Shown here one piece after another: positions 14,499-22,809 of a DNA stretch of 34,762 nt. A program made the translations under genes and the position numbers. Within the stretch, counting starts at the first letter, position 1; every line of letters starts with the position of its first letter. The stretch comes from an uncultured Blautia sp. (GTDB lineage Bacteria > Bacillota > Clostridia > Lachnospirales > Lachnospiraceae): positions 1 to 34,762 of the forward strand of contig CAKROW010000026.1 in assembly GCA_934373235.1 (NCBI GenBank), written 5' to 3'. The notes under the pieces were generated by a model. The model worked only from the letters and a program-made list of their open reading frames with translations, ran no database searches and had not been told where the DNA came from.

Positions 14499-17102
14499 AT
14501 GAAAAGAAAACGTTTATGCACATTTACCTTTGTCATATCCATCTTCATATTTCTCATACTTTTTCAGCATTATGGATATGCTCCTTTTGGTGATAATTCC
14601 CTTGCGTCCAATGATGCAAGTGTGCAGTATCTTGATTTTTATTCTTATTTCAAGGATGTACTTGCAGGGAAAAACAGCATCACCTACACATTCACCAAGA
14701 CTTTGGGAGGATCAGCCATCGCTATTTTCAGCTATTACCTGTCCTCACCTTTTACTCTGCTCCTGCTGCTTTTCCCGGCAGAAAGCTTCCATGTCTATTT
14801 CAATCTTGTAGTAGCTCTGAAGCTTTCCCTGGCAGCCTTTACCTTCTGCTGGTTTCTCACAGGAAGGTTCCGTGAGCAGCTTGGAGAGGATCCCGGATAT
14901 TTTCAGAAATTTACCCTTATCATCCTTTCCCTTGGATACAGTTTTTCCCAGTACAGCATTGGTCAGAGCAGCAACATCATGTGGCTGGACGGTGTATACC
15001 TTCTGCCCCTGATCCTCCTCGGCGTACACACAGTTGTAAGAAACGGACATTTATGGAAGCTTACCATTCCGGTGGCACTGTCCATTCTTTTCAACTGGTA
15101 TACCGGCGGCATCAACTGTCTGTTTTCCGGTGTGTGGATGCTTTTTGAACTCTGTCTTATATACCCGGAATATGCAGCCGGATATCAGAAGCCATTTCGC
15201 CGGTGCCTTCGCACATTTGGGCGTTACATCCTCGCTATGATCTGCGGAGTGCTGTGCAGTTGCTGCCTGTTTCTCCCCACGGTTTTTGCAATGCGCAATT
15301 CCAACCGTGGAAGTCTTGATCTGACACAGCTTCTTGATTTCACTTTCAACGGAAATCCTGCCAGCATTATTTCCAACTATGTTGTCGGAACCAACAGTGC
15401 CTACGGAAGTGTGGCATTTTTCTGCGGGACTTTCGCCTTTGTCGGTGTGATCGCCCTGTTTCTCTCCTCCTGGAAAAAGCGCTATGAGAAGAAAGTTTAT
15501 GCCTGTCTTGGCATACTGACCATTCTTCTCTTTTACTGGAATCCTTTTTACGCAATGTTTTCCCTGCTTAAGTCTGTTTCCAGTTTCTGGTGCCGCTATT
15601 CCTATGTGGGAATCATCGTGATCCTGTTTTTTGCAGCCCGGTTCTATCTGGAAATAGCAGAGCAGCAGAAGCCCTGGTTTGTACCTGCATGCAGTCTTGT
15701 TTTTGCAGGGGCTCTTTTTACCCTGAAGCATATCTCTCCTGTTGAGGATCTGCGCTGTACATACATCACCATTGGATTCCTTCTTCTCTGGACAGTTTTA
15801 CTGGCAGCATTTTTTTATTTCCGCGCCCATAGTCACAGACTTTTTTCCATTGGTGCCCTTCTGTGTGCCTCGGTGATCCTTGTTGGAGAACTTGCCTGTA
15901 ACGGAGAGCTTCTTATGCAGACCTGCCATGTAAGCAACCTGGCAAAATATTCAGATTATGTCACGGAAGAAAGAGCGCTTATCTCAGATCTTAAGGATCT
16001 TGACAGCGGAGATTACCGGATTTCCCAGACAGCTACCAGCCTTATGTATCCCGGATGGGTAACAGCCAAATATAACGAAGCCATGAGCTATAACTTTTAT
16101 TCCATCTCAGGCTACACCTCATCTCCTGATGATAACCAGCGAGATTTTCTGGAACGCTGCGGCTACCGGAAGTGCGGAGAAAACATGAACATCACCAATA
16201 CTTCCATCCTTGGAACAGACAGCCTTCTGGGTGTAAAATACGTGCTCTCCCGCCTTAAGATCAAAGGCCTTGAACCTGTGGATTCCATTGAGGGCAAAAA
16301 CAAAAAAACAGTTTACAAAAATCCATATGCCCTGCCTCTGGCATTTAAATACCCGGATGCCACAGAAACAATTTCCCGGCCGGAAGAGGGAAATCCTTTT
16401 GAATATCAGAACTACCTCTACAGTGTTCTCTGTGGACATAACGTAACGCTGTATACCCCGCTTGAATACGCCCTGGTTCAGCAGGGGGATTCTGCCGCTG
16501 ACAAACCTCTTGTTTATTCTGTCAGCCTTCCGAAGGGGAACTATGCTTTTTATGGAAATATCCCATGGAATACTCCTATGGAATCTGCTACCCTCCATGT
16601 AAACAAGCATTATAACACCCGTTATTCCTGGTGGCTTGCTCCTTCTGTATTCCACATTTCTTCTTCCGGAAAAAAGAATACAGCTTCCCTTTCCATAAGC
16701 TCACCTAATAATTATGATGTTGCCTACGGATGTGAACAGTTCTATGCCCTGAATCTGGATGCCCTCAGATCAGTCACAGAAGAACTTTCCAAAAAAGAAG
16801 CAGAGAAGCTTACTTTTACCAACGGTTATGTTCAGGCAGTCTGCCAGGGAAAATCCGGGGAAAACATGTATCTTTCCGTTCCATCTGACCGCGGCTGGAA
16901 GGTTACACTTAACGGAAGCGTCATCCAGCCGGACCTTGTAGGTGACTGTATGTATTCCATTCCTCTTACTGAAGGCGAAAATACTGTTGTTCTTAAATAT
17001 TCCTGTCCCGGACTTGATCAGGGAATTGTCATTTCCCTGATTGGCGCTATAATAACAGTAGTAATTTTTCTCTATGAACGAAAAAAGCGAGGTGCAAAAT
17101 GA
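14499..17102 (+). CDS. YfhO-family polytopic membrane protein (GT-C-like)
   Basis: Large membrane protein of 867 aa. The first 465 residues contain about 12-13 hydrophobic spans, with extracytoplasmic loops such as SNDASVQYLDFYSYFKDVLA and KTLGGSAIAIFSYYLSSPFT, characteristic of YfhO and GT-C transferases. An extracytoplasmic domain of about 370 residues follows, then one final span and a KKRGAK tail. The ATG at 14499 follows TAAGGAG; an upstream in-frame ATG at 14460 overlaps the promoter. Its stop overlaps the glycosyltransferase start (ATGA). In Bacillus and Listeria, YfhO-type proteins pair with CsbB-like enzymes to put sugars from undecaprenyl phosphate onto lipoteichoic acid (established); the same role is inferred here. 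Confidence 0.9.
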   Translation: MKRKRLCTFTFVISIFIFLILFQHYGYAPFGDNSLASNDASVQYLDFYSYFKDVLAGKNSITYTFTKTLGGSAIAIFSYYLSSPFTLLLLLFPAESFHVYFNLVVALKLSLAAFTFCWFLTGRFREQLGEDPGYFQKFTLIILSLGYSFSQYSIGQSSNIMWLDGVYLLPLILLGVHTVVRNGHLWKLTIPVALSILFNWYTGGINCLFSGVWMLFELCLIYPEYAAGYQKPFRRCLRTFGRYILAMICGVLCSCCLFLPTVFAMRNSNRGSLDLTQLLDFTFNGNPASIISNYVVGTNSAYGSVAFFCGTFAFVGVIALFLSSWKKRYEKKVYACLGILTILLFYWNPFYAMFSLLKSVSSFWCRYSYVGIIVILFFAARFYLEIAEQQKPWFVPACSLVFAGALFTLKHISPVEDLRCTYITIGFLLLWTVLLAAFFYFRAHSHRLFSIGALLCASVILVGELACNGELLMQTCHVSNLAKYSDYVTEERALISDLKDLDSGDYRISQTATSLMYPGWVTAKYNEAMSYNFYSISGYTSSPDDNQRDFLERCGYRKCGENMNITNTSILGTDSLLGVKYVLSRLKIKGLEPVDSIEGKNKKTVYKNPYALPLAFKYPDATETISRPEEGNPFEYQNYLYSVLCGHNVTLYTPLEYALVQQGDSAADKPLVYSVSLPKGNYAFYGNIPWNTPMESATLHVNKHYNTRYSWWLAPSVFHISSSGKKNTASLSISSPNNYDVAYGCEQFYALNLDALRSVTEELSKKEAEKLTFTNGYVQAVCQGKSGENMYLSVPSDRGWKVTLNGSVIQPDLVGDCMYSIPLTEGENTVVLKYSCPGLDQGIVISLIGAIITVVIFLYERKKRGAK

Positions 17103-18040
17103 TTTCACTGATCATACCATGTTATAATGAGGAGGAATCCCTTCCCTTATTTTATCCGGAAGCCACTTCCGTCCTCCAGAAAATGAACCGGGACTATGAG
17201 CTGATTTTTGTCAATGACGGCTCCAGGGACCGTACACTTGATATCCTTAAGGAACTTGCCGAAAAGGATCCTCACGTTGTGTACCTTTCCTTTTCCCGTA
17301 ACTTTGGCAAGGAATCTGCCATGTACGCAGGCTTCTGCAACGCAAAAGGCGACTACGTGGCTGTTATGGACGCAGACCTTCAGGATCCTCCCTCACTTCT
17401 CCCTGAGATGCTTGAAAAGCTTGAATCCGGAGAATACGACAGCGTTGCAACCAGACGTGTCAGCCGTGAAGGAGAGCCACCTGTCCGAAGCTGGTTTGCC
17501 CGTAAATTCTACCAGATCATCAACCGGATCTCAGATTCGGATATTGTTGACGGAGCCAGGGATTTCCGTCTTATGAAGCGCAGCATGGTGGATGCCATCG
17601 TCTCCATGAGTGAGTATAACCGTTTCTCCAAGGGGATCTTTGGCTGGATCGGTTTCCGTACTCTCTGGCTTCCCTACAAAAACGTTGAGCGTGTTGCCGG
17701 GGAAACCAAATGGAATTTCTGGAAACTGTTTAAATATGCAGTCAGCGGCATCATCAATTTTTCCCAGGCGCCTTTAAGCATTGCTTCCTGGTTTGGCATT
17801 ACCATGACAGGTTTTTCTTTCCTGTTTCTTCTGGCTATCATTATACGGAAACTGGCGTTTGGTGATCCTGTGGCAGGCTGGGCTTCTACCATCTGTGTCA
17901 TAATCTTTATCGGCGGACTTCAGCTTTTCTGCCTTGGTATCATGGGACAGTACATAGCCAAAACCTATATGGAGGCCAAACACAGACCCCACTATATTAT
18001 TTCTGAATCAAATAAAAAGGATCTGACACCTATCAGATAA
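17099..18040 (+). CDS. Polyprenyl-phosphate glycosyltransferase, GtrB/CsbB type
   Basis: Family 2 glycosyltransferase of 313 aa, typical for GtrB, YkcC and CsbB. The N-terminal GT-A domain shows LIIPCYNEEESLPLF, FVNDGSRDRTLDIL and the metal-binding DAD at 91-93 (VMDADLQDPP). The C-terminal part has two membrane helices (about 230-250 and 263-285), which anchor the enzyme at the inner face of the membrane. It should transfer a sugar from a nucleotide sugar to undecaprenyl phosphate. A 4-nt overlap with the yfhO-like gene couples the two, supporting one envelope-glycosylation module. The donor sugar is unknown. Confidence 0.93.
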   Translation: MISLIIPCYNEEESLPLFYPEATSVLQKMNRDYELIFVNDGSRDRTLDILKELAEKDPHVVYLSFSRNFGKESAMYAGFCNAKGDYVAVMDADLQDPPSLLPEMLEKLESGEYDSVATRRVSREGEPPVRSWFARKFYQIINRISDSDIVDGARDFRLMKRSMVDAIVSMSEYNRFSKGIFGWIGFRTLWLPYKNVERVAGETKWNFWKLFKYAVSGIINFSQAPLSIASWFGITMTGFSFLFLLAIIIRKLAFGDPVAGWASTICVIIFIGGLQLFCLGIMGQYIAKTYMEAKHRPHYIISESNKKDLTPIR

Positions 18041-18091
18041 TGATGTCAGATCCCATTACAGAGCTTCCTTTTTGTCAGGGAAGCTCATTTT
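18019..18091 (+). terminator. Terminator region of the yfhO/glycosyltransferase operon
   Basis: Two hairpins occur in a row. The first, GGATCTGACA/TGTCAGATCC (18019-18028, 18044-18053), spans the stop codon. The second, GAGCTTCC/GGAAGCTC (18061-18068, 18079-18086), is followed by ATTTTTATT and is the probable termination site. Confidence 0.82.
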
Positions 18092-18133
18092 TATTACAAA
18101 GATAAGTATCGCCCAGTGCGGCCCGGGGAAGAT

Positions 18134-18694
18134 CTACTCTGTGGGAAGATCTACGACCTGGTATTTATGTCCCAGTGCAGGAAGGATCTTACCTTCGATA
18201 TCTTCAATATCAATACATATGGTTGATGTATTGATGCACGGATGGCAGCCGAAAGTCTTTTCTCCCAGAACTTCCCTGTCAATGATCAGATGTACCTGCT
18301 TCTCTTTGTCAAAGATCAGTCCCATAACTGTCACAGAGCCCGGTGTTACATTGAGATACTTCTCCATATAAGTCTCATCTGCAAAAGAAAGTCTGGCAGA
18401 TCCGATCTGCTGTGACAGAAATTTTGTCTTAAAAGGCTTATCTCCCGGCATCAGCAGCAGATAAAACTCAGTTTTCTGTCTGTTGCAGAGAAAAAGATTC
18501 TTGCAGGTTTTCATTCCCAGAAGCTGGTCCACACGCTCACAGGCTTCCATAGTCATCAGCGGCTCATGATCTATTCTTTTATATTTCACACCCAGATCAT
18601 CCAGAAAATCGTACACCTGCATTTCCTTTTCCAGACGTCCCTCCGAAGAAGGTCTTCCATCATAAACTTTGCTGTCCATCTTTGGTTCTTCCAT
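18134..18694 (-). CDS. YbaK/ProX-type aminoacyl-tRNA deacylase
   Basis: Stand-alone trans-editing domain of 186 aa related to the insertion domain of prolyl-tRNA synthetase (YbaK, PrdX/ProXp). Visible features are HEPLMTMEACERVDQLLGMK, KNLFLCNRQKTEFYLLLMPG and GSVTVMGLIFDKEKQVHLII, with the late DREVLGEKTFGCHPCIN giving the GxHP-like motif used in the active site. Such enzymes hydrolyse mischarged tRNA, for example Ala-tRNA(Pro), in the cytosol (family knowledge). The ATG follows CAGGAGG. It shares a divergent promoter region with the gene at 18824. Confidence 0.88.
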   Translation of the reverse strand: MEEPKMDSKVYDGRPSSEGRLEKEMQVYDFLDDLGVKYKRIDHEPLMTMEACERVDQLLGMKTCKNLFLCNRQKTEFYLLLMPGDKPFKTKFLSQQIGSARLSFADETYMEKYLNVTPGSVTVMGLIFDKEKQVHLIIDREVLGEKTFGCHPCINTSTICIDIEDIEGKILPALGHKYQVVDLPTE

Positions 18695-18727
18695 CGTTGT
18701 TTCCTCCTGTCTGTCTCATTTCCACCT

Positions 18728-18778
18728 ATTTTAGCAGAAAATATTCCAGTTGCAAATATATATGGAATTTTGTATAAT
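18728..18778. promoter_or_regulatory. Overlapping divergent promoters with a shared palindromic -35 box
   Basis: TTGCAA at 18750-18755 is its own reverse complement. On the plus strand it is followed after 17 bp by a perfect TATAAT (18773-18778), for the gene at 18824. On the minus strand the same hexamer is followed after 16 bp by TAAAAT (18728-18733), for the deacylase gene at 18694. Two polymerases could not occupy both at once. Confidence 0.65.
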
Positions 18779-18823
18779 TCATTCCGGCCATTGTAGTATA
18801 ACTTATTACGAAAGGAAATCAAA

Positions 18824-19321
18824 ATGGACAAACGTAAAAAAACCGTAATTCTGTTCAGTGTACTGGCTCTTGTGGCAGCCCTGATCTTTCCCCTGATACG
18901 CTATAAGAGTATCACATCCCCGATCCAGGAAACTTCCTATGACCCGGCACTGGAATGTAAAAGTTCCGCGCTTCTCTGGAACCTTGACAGTATCGATAAT
19001 TCCACCGGCTTTATAATACCGGGCTGGATCTATCTGCAGGGATATGAACCGAAAAAGATCCGTTACTCTGTCTGGCTTAAAGAAAAAGGCAGCAGCCGGT
19101 GCCTGATCCTTACAACTGAAACCATGGAAAGAGAGGATGTGGCAAAATCTGCCACCGATGGTCTTAATCATACCCTCTCCGGATTCTGTGCCGCTGTCAG
19201 TCTGCGAAACCTGGATCTTGACACCAGGGATTATGAGATCATTATCCAGTATGCCTGTGATGACCGTAATTATCTGGTTCCAACCGGTATTTTTCTCCGG
19301 GATCAGCTTTTGAAAGGATAA
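18824..19321 (+). CDS. Membrane-anchored hypothetical protein
   Basis: A 165-aa protein I do not recognise. It has a basic N-terminus (DKRKKT) and one hydrophobic helix at about 7-25 (VILFSVLALVAALIFPLI), so most of it should sit outside the membrane. The rest looks like a small beta domain (IPGWIYLQGYEPKKIRYSVW, later LDTRDYEIIIQYACDDRNYL). The ATG follows GAAAGGA. It ends 9 nt before the multi-spanning protein gene, so the two form an operon and perhaps a complex. The preceding promoter is one of the best in the window. Confidence 0.8.
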   Translation: MDKRKKTVILFSVLALVAALIFPLIRYKSITSPIQETSYDPALECKSSALLWNLDSIDNSTGFIIPGWIYLQGYEPKKIRYSVWLKEKGSSRCLILTTETMEREDVAKSATDGLNHTLSGFCAAVSLRNLDLDTRDYEIIIQYACDDRNYLVPTGIFLRDQLLKG

Positions 19322-19330
19322 CCAACTGCC

Positions 19331-20695
19331 ATGAAAAAAATTAAATCTTTTTTTAGATCCATATATCAGCGTGAAGATTTTCCTCTTATTATCTTCTCAG
19401 TTGTATGCTTTTTATTTTACCTCTGTTTGCCAGTTTCCTATGATGACCGTGTTCAGATTCCAAAGTGCACCGGACTTTCCCTGAAAGGCTACTGGGATCT
19501 TATGGTTTTTGATTACTTCAAATGGTCCTCAAGAGTCGTTGTAAACGGAGTTATGTATTTTATGCTGGGACATAATGGTGTTCTGTGGAAATTTCTCACT
19601 GCTGCGATCCTGTTTTTCCTGATGAAATTTCTCTCCCGGATCATGGATTTTCCGGACAGAAGAAAAGGATATCTGATCATCATTGCAATGTTCCTTCTGG
19701 TTCCCTGGGAATATCTGGGCGGCGCAGGCTGGGGCGCATGTACCATCACCTACCTATGGCCCATTGCCCTTGGAACTTTGTCATTTACCACTGTTTACAA
19801 AGCAATGAACGGGCTTCCTGTAAAATGGTGGGAGTATATGCTGTGCACGGTGATCCTGCTTTTCTCCACCAACCAGGAACAGATGGGAGCTGTTCTTCTG
19901 GCGGCAAACGGAATCATATTCCTGTACTTTCTGTTCACTCACAGACTGAAATTTGTGTATTTCTGGAATTCCCTTATAGCGGCTTCCGGCACACTGTTTA
20001 ACCTGACAGTTCCGGGAAATGCTCTCCGTTCGGAAGTGGAAGCTGCCGCCCGTTTTCCGGACTGGGACATGGTAAGTATGCTGGATAAGCTTGATCTTGG
20101 CTACAGCCTTTCCATGGATAAACTTCTCACCGGAAAAGGCTGTGTTTTATTCCCGCTTCTGGCACTGCTTCTTATGATCGGTGTATGGATGAAATATAAA
20201 GACAGACTTTACCGGGGAATCTCTGCAGTTCCCTTTGCATATTTTGTGTTATTCGGGCTTCTTGGAAATGTAACTGTCAATATTTTTGATCATTTTCCTG
20301 CCGGAAACACAATTGACAAATTCGGGGTTGTAAATACACAGAATGCTTTTCATATGAGTGGTTATATGCAGCTCATCCTTTACAGTGTGGCAGGTGCCTG
20401 CTTTCTTCTCTCCTTTTATGTCCTCATTAAGGATACCCTTGCAGGAATTGGAATGATGCTTCTTATGCTGGCTGCCATTGCCGTCCGTATTGTTATCGGC
20501 TTTTCACCTACTGTATATGCCTCCGGCGACCGGACCTATCTTGTCACTTACTATGTTCTGTTCTTTGCAGCATTACTGATCTACAAAAAAGTTATCATAC
20601 ACCTCCCGGATAAATGGCTGTTTTATCTGGACCGTGCCCTCTATATACTGGCCGGATTTACCATGCTGAATTTTGTCTGTGGAATCATGCTGTAA
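19331..20695 (+). CDS. Polytopic membrane protein, possibly DUF6056-like
   Basis: A 454-aa protein with about 10-11 hydrophobic segments. The first extracytoplasmic loop holds an Asp pair and a basic/aromatic stretch (PVSYDDRVQIP, then DYFKWSSRVVVNGVMYF). That layout recalls GT-C-like membrane proteins and the DUF6056 family, in which a DD motif follows the first helix; this match is from memory and tentative. The ribosome site AAAGG is weak and 13 nt away, so translation may be coupled to the gene just upstream. With the upstream single-span protein it may form an envelope module, but there is no direct clue to function. Confidence 0.78.
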   Translation: MKKIKSFFRSIYQREDFPLIIFSVVCFLFYLCLPVSYDDRVQIPKCTGLSLKGYWDLMVFDYFKWSSRVVVNGVMYFMLGHNGVLWKFLTAAILFFLMKFLSRIMDFPDRRKGYLIIIAMFLLVPWEYLGGAGWGACTITYLWPIALGTLSFTTVYKAMNGLPVKWWEYMLCTVILLFSTNQEQMGAVLLAANGIIFLYFLFTHRLKFVYFWNSLIAASGTLFNLTVPGNALRSEVEAAARFPDWDMVSMLDKLDLGYSLSMDKLLTGKGCVLFPLLALLLMIGVWMKYKDRLYRGISAVPFAYFVLFGLLGNVTVNIFDHFPAGNTIDKFGVVNTQNAFHMSGYMQLILYSVAGACFLLSFYVLIKDTLAGIGMMLLMLAAIAVRIVIGFSPTVYASGDRTYLVTYYVLFFAALLIYKKVIIHLPDKWLFYLDRALYILAGFTMLNFVCGIML

Positions 20696-20712
20696 TATCA
20701 GCCAAATCATTG

Positions 20713-20757
20713 AAGTCCCCTGCCGGGTTGCGAAAAGCAATGCTCAGCAGGGGACTT
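20713..20757 (+). terminator. Terminator between convergent genes
   Basis: An 11-bp perfect stem, AAGTCCCCTGC/GCAGGGGACTT, is followed by CCTTCTATTTTTCC. It ends the membrane protein operon. On the minus strand the hairpin is followed by CAATGATTT, so it is less likely to serve the DUF4179 gene. Confidence 0.75.
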
Positions 20758-20773
20758 CCTTCTATTTTTCCTT

Positions 20774-21841
20774 TTACCGGATCTTTAGCACTTCACCGAC
20801 AGCTTCATAATCATCCATAGGGTCTTCTCCCTCCTCATAAATCCTTCCCTCTTCTTCCACATACATATCTTCTGTCTGGATATTTTCCACATATGCAGGA
20901 ACTTTGTTTTCCTTACCTCTATACAACTGCGCAGACAGGGACTTTGCGCGTTTCAGGATTTCCATATCATCGGCAGTATTCATCTCCTGCTCAAATAGAA
21001 TTTCGGGTTTGTCATAGGATACCATTCTGTAACGGATCTGATTTCCGTTCTCATCTCTGACTACCAGCATAAACTCATCCGATCCACCAAGATCATTCAA
21101 TTCCCCGTAAATACTGCTGGAAAAATCATTAAATCTCAGTCTGGAAATCTGAAAAGTCTGGCTCTGGCCAAATTCCATTTTCCGGTCAATATTTATTTCC
21201 TCTGTGCTCGCCTCCAGCTCTTTTATGTCTGTTGTAAATTCAAAACTCATTTTTTTGTCATCATCCAGCCCGGCGTTTTTCTCCAGGTCTTCCACAGATT
21301 CCAGCCATACATCTGCTTTTATATCTATAACATCTTTTTTCTCACCATTATCTTCCAGACGATAATGACACACCTGGCTTTTTCCTATCTTATTGTCTTC
21401 AGACATATCATAAGTTCCATCCAGTTGTGCTGGTTTTCCATCTACATATACTTCTGTCATCAGCAAAGCCTCCATATCATCCGGTGCATCTGCCTCAAAT
21501 GCGATCCACAGATTATTTTTATCTCCGGCAGTTTCCTGTATGGTGACAGATTTTCCATCTCTCGTTATTGTTTTTCCTGTTATATCTATATAGGAGCTTA
21601 CATCCCCCGAGATTCCCAGTGCATTTCCAATCCAGGAAGCAAAAGAATCCCAGGCTCCTTTTACTTCCTCCTGGTGCGTAAAAACACCCCCTGACAAAAC
21701 TGCAAGAATAACTGCTGCTGCCACTATCTTAAACTTTCTCCTTCGTGCTGATGCATGCTTTTTCCATGGAAGAGAAGCTTCATAAACAAATTTTTCATCA
21801 ATATTTCCTACCAGATCCAGAAAATTCATTTTTTCATTCAT
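20774..21841 (-). CDS. DUF4179-domain membrane protein, probable anti-sigma factor
   Basis: A 355-aa protein with a short cytoplasmic N-terminus (NEKMNFLDLVGNIDEKFVYE), a basic stretch (ARRRKFK), one membrane helix at about 38-56, and a long extracytoplasmic DUF4179-type region (EVKGAWDSFASWIGNALGIS, then SSYIDITGKTITRDGKSVTI). The acidic C-terminus ends in EDPMDDYEAVGEVLKIR. Its ATG lies 8 nt inside the end of the sigma factor gene, so synthesis is coupled in a fixed ratio, the usual layout for sigma/anti-sigma pairs. The cytoplasmic tail is short (about 35 aa) and lacks the HxxxCxxC zinc motif of ZAS anti-sigma factors. Confidence 0.85.
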   Translation of the reverse strand: MNEKMNFLDLVGNIDEKFVYEASLPWKKHASARRRKFKIVAAAVILAVLSGGVFTHQEEVKGAWDSFASWIGNALGISGDVSSYIDITGKTITRDGKSVTIQETAGDKNNLWIAFEADAPDDMEALLMTEVYVDGKPAQLDGTYDMSEDNKIGKSQVCHYRLEDNGEKKDVIDIKADVWLESVEDLEKNAGLDDDKKMSFEFTTDIKELEASTEEINIDRKMEFGQSQTFQISRLRFNDFSSSIYGELNDLGGSDEFMLVVRDENGNQIRYRMVSYDKPEILFEQEMNTADDMEILKRAKSLSAQLYRGKENKVPAYVENIQTEDMYVEEEGRIYEEGEDPMDDYEAVGEVLKIR

Positions 21842-22379
21842 AATACTTTCTCATCCTTTCCCATAATTTTTTTCTGCTGCGAAAAAGACTGGATTTTACC
21901 CTGCTCTCAGAAATTCCATGCCTCTCTGCAATCCTCTTTATGCTGTCCATGTACCAGTATCGTCTCACAAAAATATCTCTGTCTCCCGCTTTCAGCTTTT
22001 GTAAAAATGCATCCAGAACGCAGAGGATCTCCTTTCTTTTCATCTCATCCTCCAGGGAATATTTAAGATTATCTTCCAACTGTTCCAGTTCTCCGCAGAT
22101 ATCTGCCATATGCCTGTCCGCTCTTTTTCTCCGAAAACAGTCAATCGCCCGGTTCCTGGTGATCTTCCCCAGAAATGCCGAAAATATAGCCGGAACCTTC
22201 GGCGGTATTTCATTCCATGTGATCAGCCATGTATCATTTACACATTCCTCTGAATCCTCTTTGTTATATAAAATATTCCACGCAATCCCGAAGCAGAATT
22301 TTTCATACTTTAATTCCGTCTCCCGGATCGCCTCCTCCGACCGCGCCTGATACAATCTGATGATCGCTGCATCTTCCAT
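21834..22379 (-). CDS. ECF-type RNA polymerase sigma factor
   Basis: Sigma-70 family, group 4 (ECF) regulator of 181 aa. Region 2 covers about residues 22-95 (YEKFCFGIAWNILYNKEDSE, then KITRNRAIDCFRRKRADRH). Region 4 is near 122-175 (LQKLKAGDRDIFVRRYWYMD, IAERHGISESRVKSSLFRSR). The correct start is the ATG at 22377-22379 with an upstream GAAGGA/GAGGAGG site; the longer frame to 22595 reads through the tRNA-Arg remnant and its terminator and is not real. It overlaps the DUF4179 gene by 8 nt. A TGCAAC-N16-CGTT element upstream suggests autoregulation. No target genes besides its own operon can be named. Confidence 0.93.
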   Translation of the reverse strand: MEDAAIIRLYQARSEEAIRETELKYEKFCFGIAWNILYNKEDSEECVNDTWLITWNEIPPKVPAIFSAFLGKITRNRAIDCFRRKRADRHMADICGELEQLEDNLKYSLEDEMKRKEILCVLDAFLQKLKAGDRDIFVRRYWYMDSIKRIAERHGISESRVKSSLFRSRKKLWERMRKYYE

Positions 22380-22436
22380 ATTTTTTCCTTCAACCTCCTC
22401 TGGCAAAGTTCTCTGTAAAGCCTGTATATAATATAT

Positions 22437-22462
22437 AACGTAAATCTCAGCGTTGCGTTGCA
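22437..22462 (-). promoter_or_regulatory. ECF-type promoter of the sigma operon
   Basis: The minus strand reads TGCAAC (22457-22462), a 16-bp spacer and CGTT (22437-22440). This fits the ECF consensus (AAC at -35, CGT at -10) and not a sigma-A promoter. It would start transcription about 50 nt upstream of the sigma ATG and permit positive autoregulation. Confidence 0.6.
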
Positions 22463-22472
22463 TTTTTTGCAT

Positions 22473-22500
22473 AAAAAAAGCAAGGAATGGACATCCTTGC
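22473..22500 (-). terminator. Intrinsic terminator upstream of the sigma operon
   Basis: On the minus strand GCAAGGA/TCCTTGC is followed by TTTTTTTA. It sits immediately after the duplicated tRNA-Arg block and stops minus-strand transcripts from entering the sigma operon, leaving its own promoter in charge. Confidence 0.85.
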
Positions 22501-22585
22501 ACAAAAAGAAACCCTCTGGAAAACAATTTCCAGAGGGTTGTACGTGCGTTAGAGGATTCGAACCCCCGACCTTTTGGTCCGTAGC
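22501..22585. repeat. Direct repeat copy A (att-like, tRNA-Arg 3' half plus terminator)
   Basis: 85 bp identical to 23117-23201 except one loop base (A at 22523 versus T at 23139), exactly 616 bp apart. It contains the tRNA-Arg terminator hairpin and the 3' half of the tRNA from the anticodon loop to the discriminator base. Duplicating a tRNA 3' end from the anticodon loop is the classic product of tyrosine-integrase insertion. Confidence 0.9.
22543..22585 (-). pseudogene. Partial tRNA-Arg (3' half remnant)
   Basis: The 43 nt match the intact tRNA-Arg at 23159-23232 from the anticodon loop (CTACGGA) to the discriminator base, covering the T arm and 3' acceptor strand. The 5' half is missing, so this cannot form a tRNA. 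It is part of repeat copy A. Confidence 0.9.
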
Positions 22586-22809
22586 AACGTATCACTTGTC
22601 TCGGAGCTTTGACACCTTTTATCAGACTTGATACTTTTGTTATTTCTGTGATGTAAGTATTTTACAACATTCTGCTACATTTACAACACTTTTTTTCGGT
22701 TGTTTTCTTTCTTTTTGATAATAAAATCAGTATTCTCGTAGATTTTTCATTTCCGAACAGGTATAATAATACCGCTGTCGACTCTTTCCAGCAGGAAGGA
22801 GGTGTTATC

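Noticed and set aside
15051..15731. 226-codon minus-strand frame inside the yfhO-like gene
   Set aside because: Antisense shadow; Lys/Gly/Cys/His-rich, no recognisable domain, and the plus strand encodes a clear membrane protein.
18079..18133. Separate terminator for the YbaK/ProX gene on the minus strand
   Set aside because: The hairpin at 18061-18086 lacks a T tract in that direction (TGTAATGGG follows), so termination of this gene remains unassigned.
22380..22595. N-terminal extension of the sigma factor frame beginning MIRCYGPKGRGFESS
   Set aside because: It is the reverse reading of the tRNA-Arg remnant and its terminator; the true ATG at 22379 has its own ribosome site and promoter.
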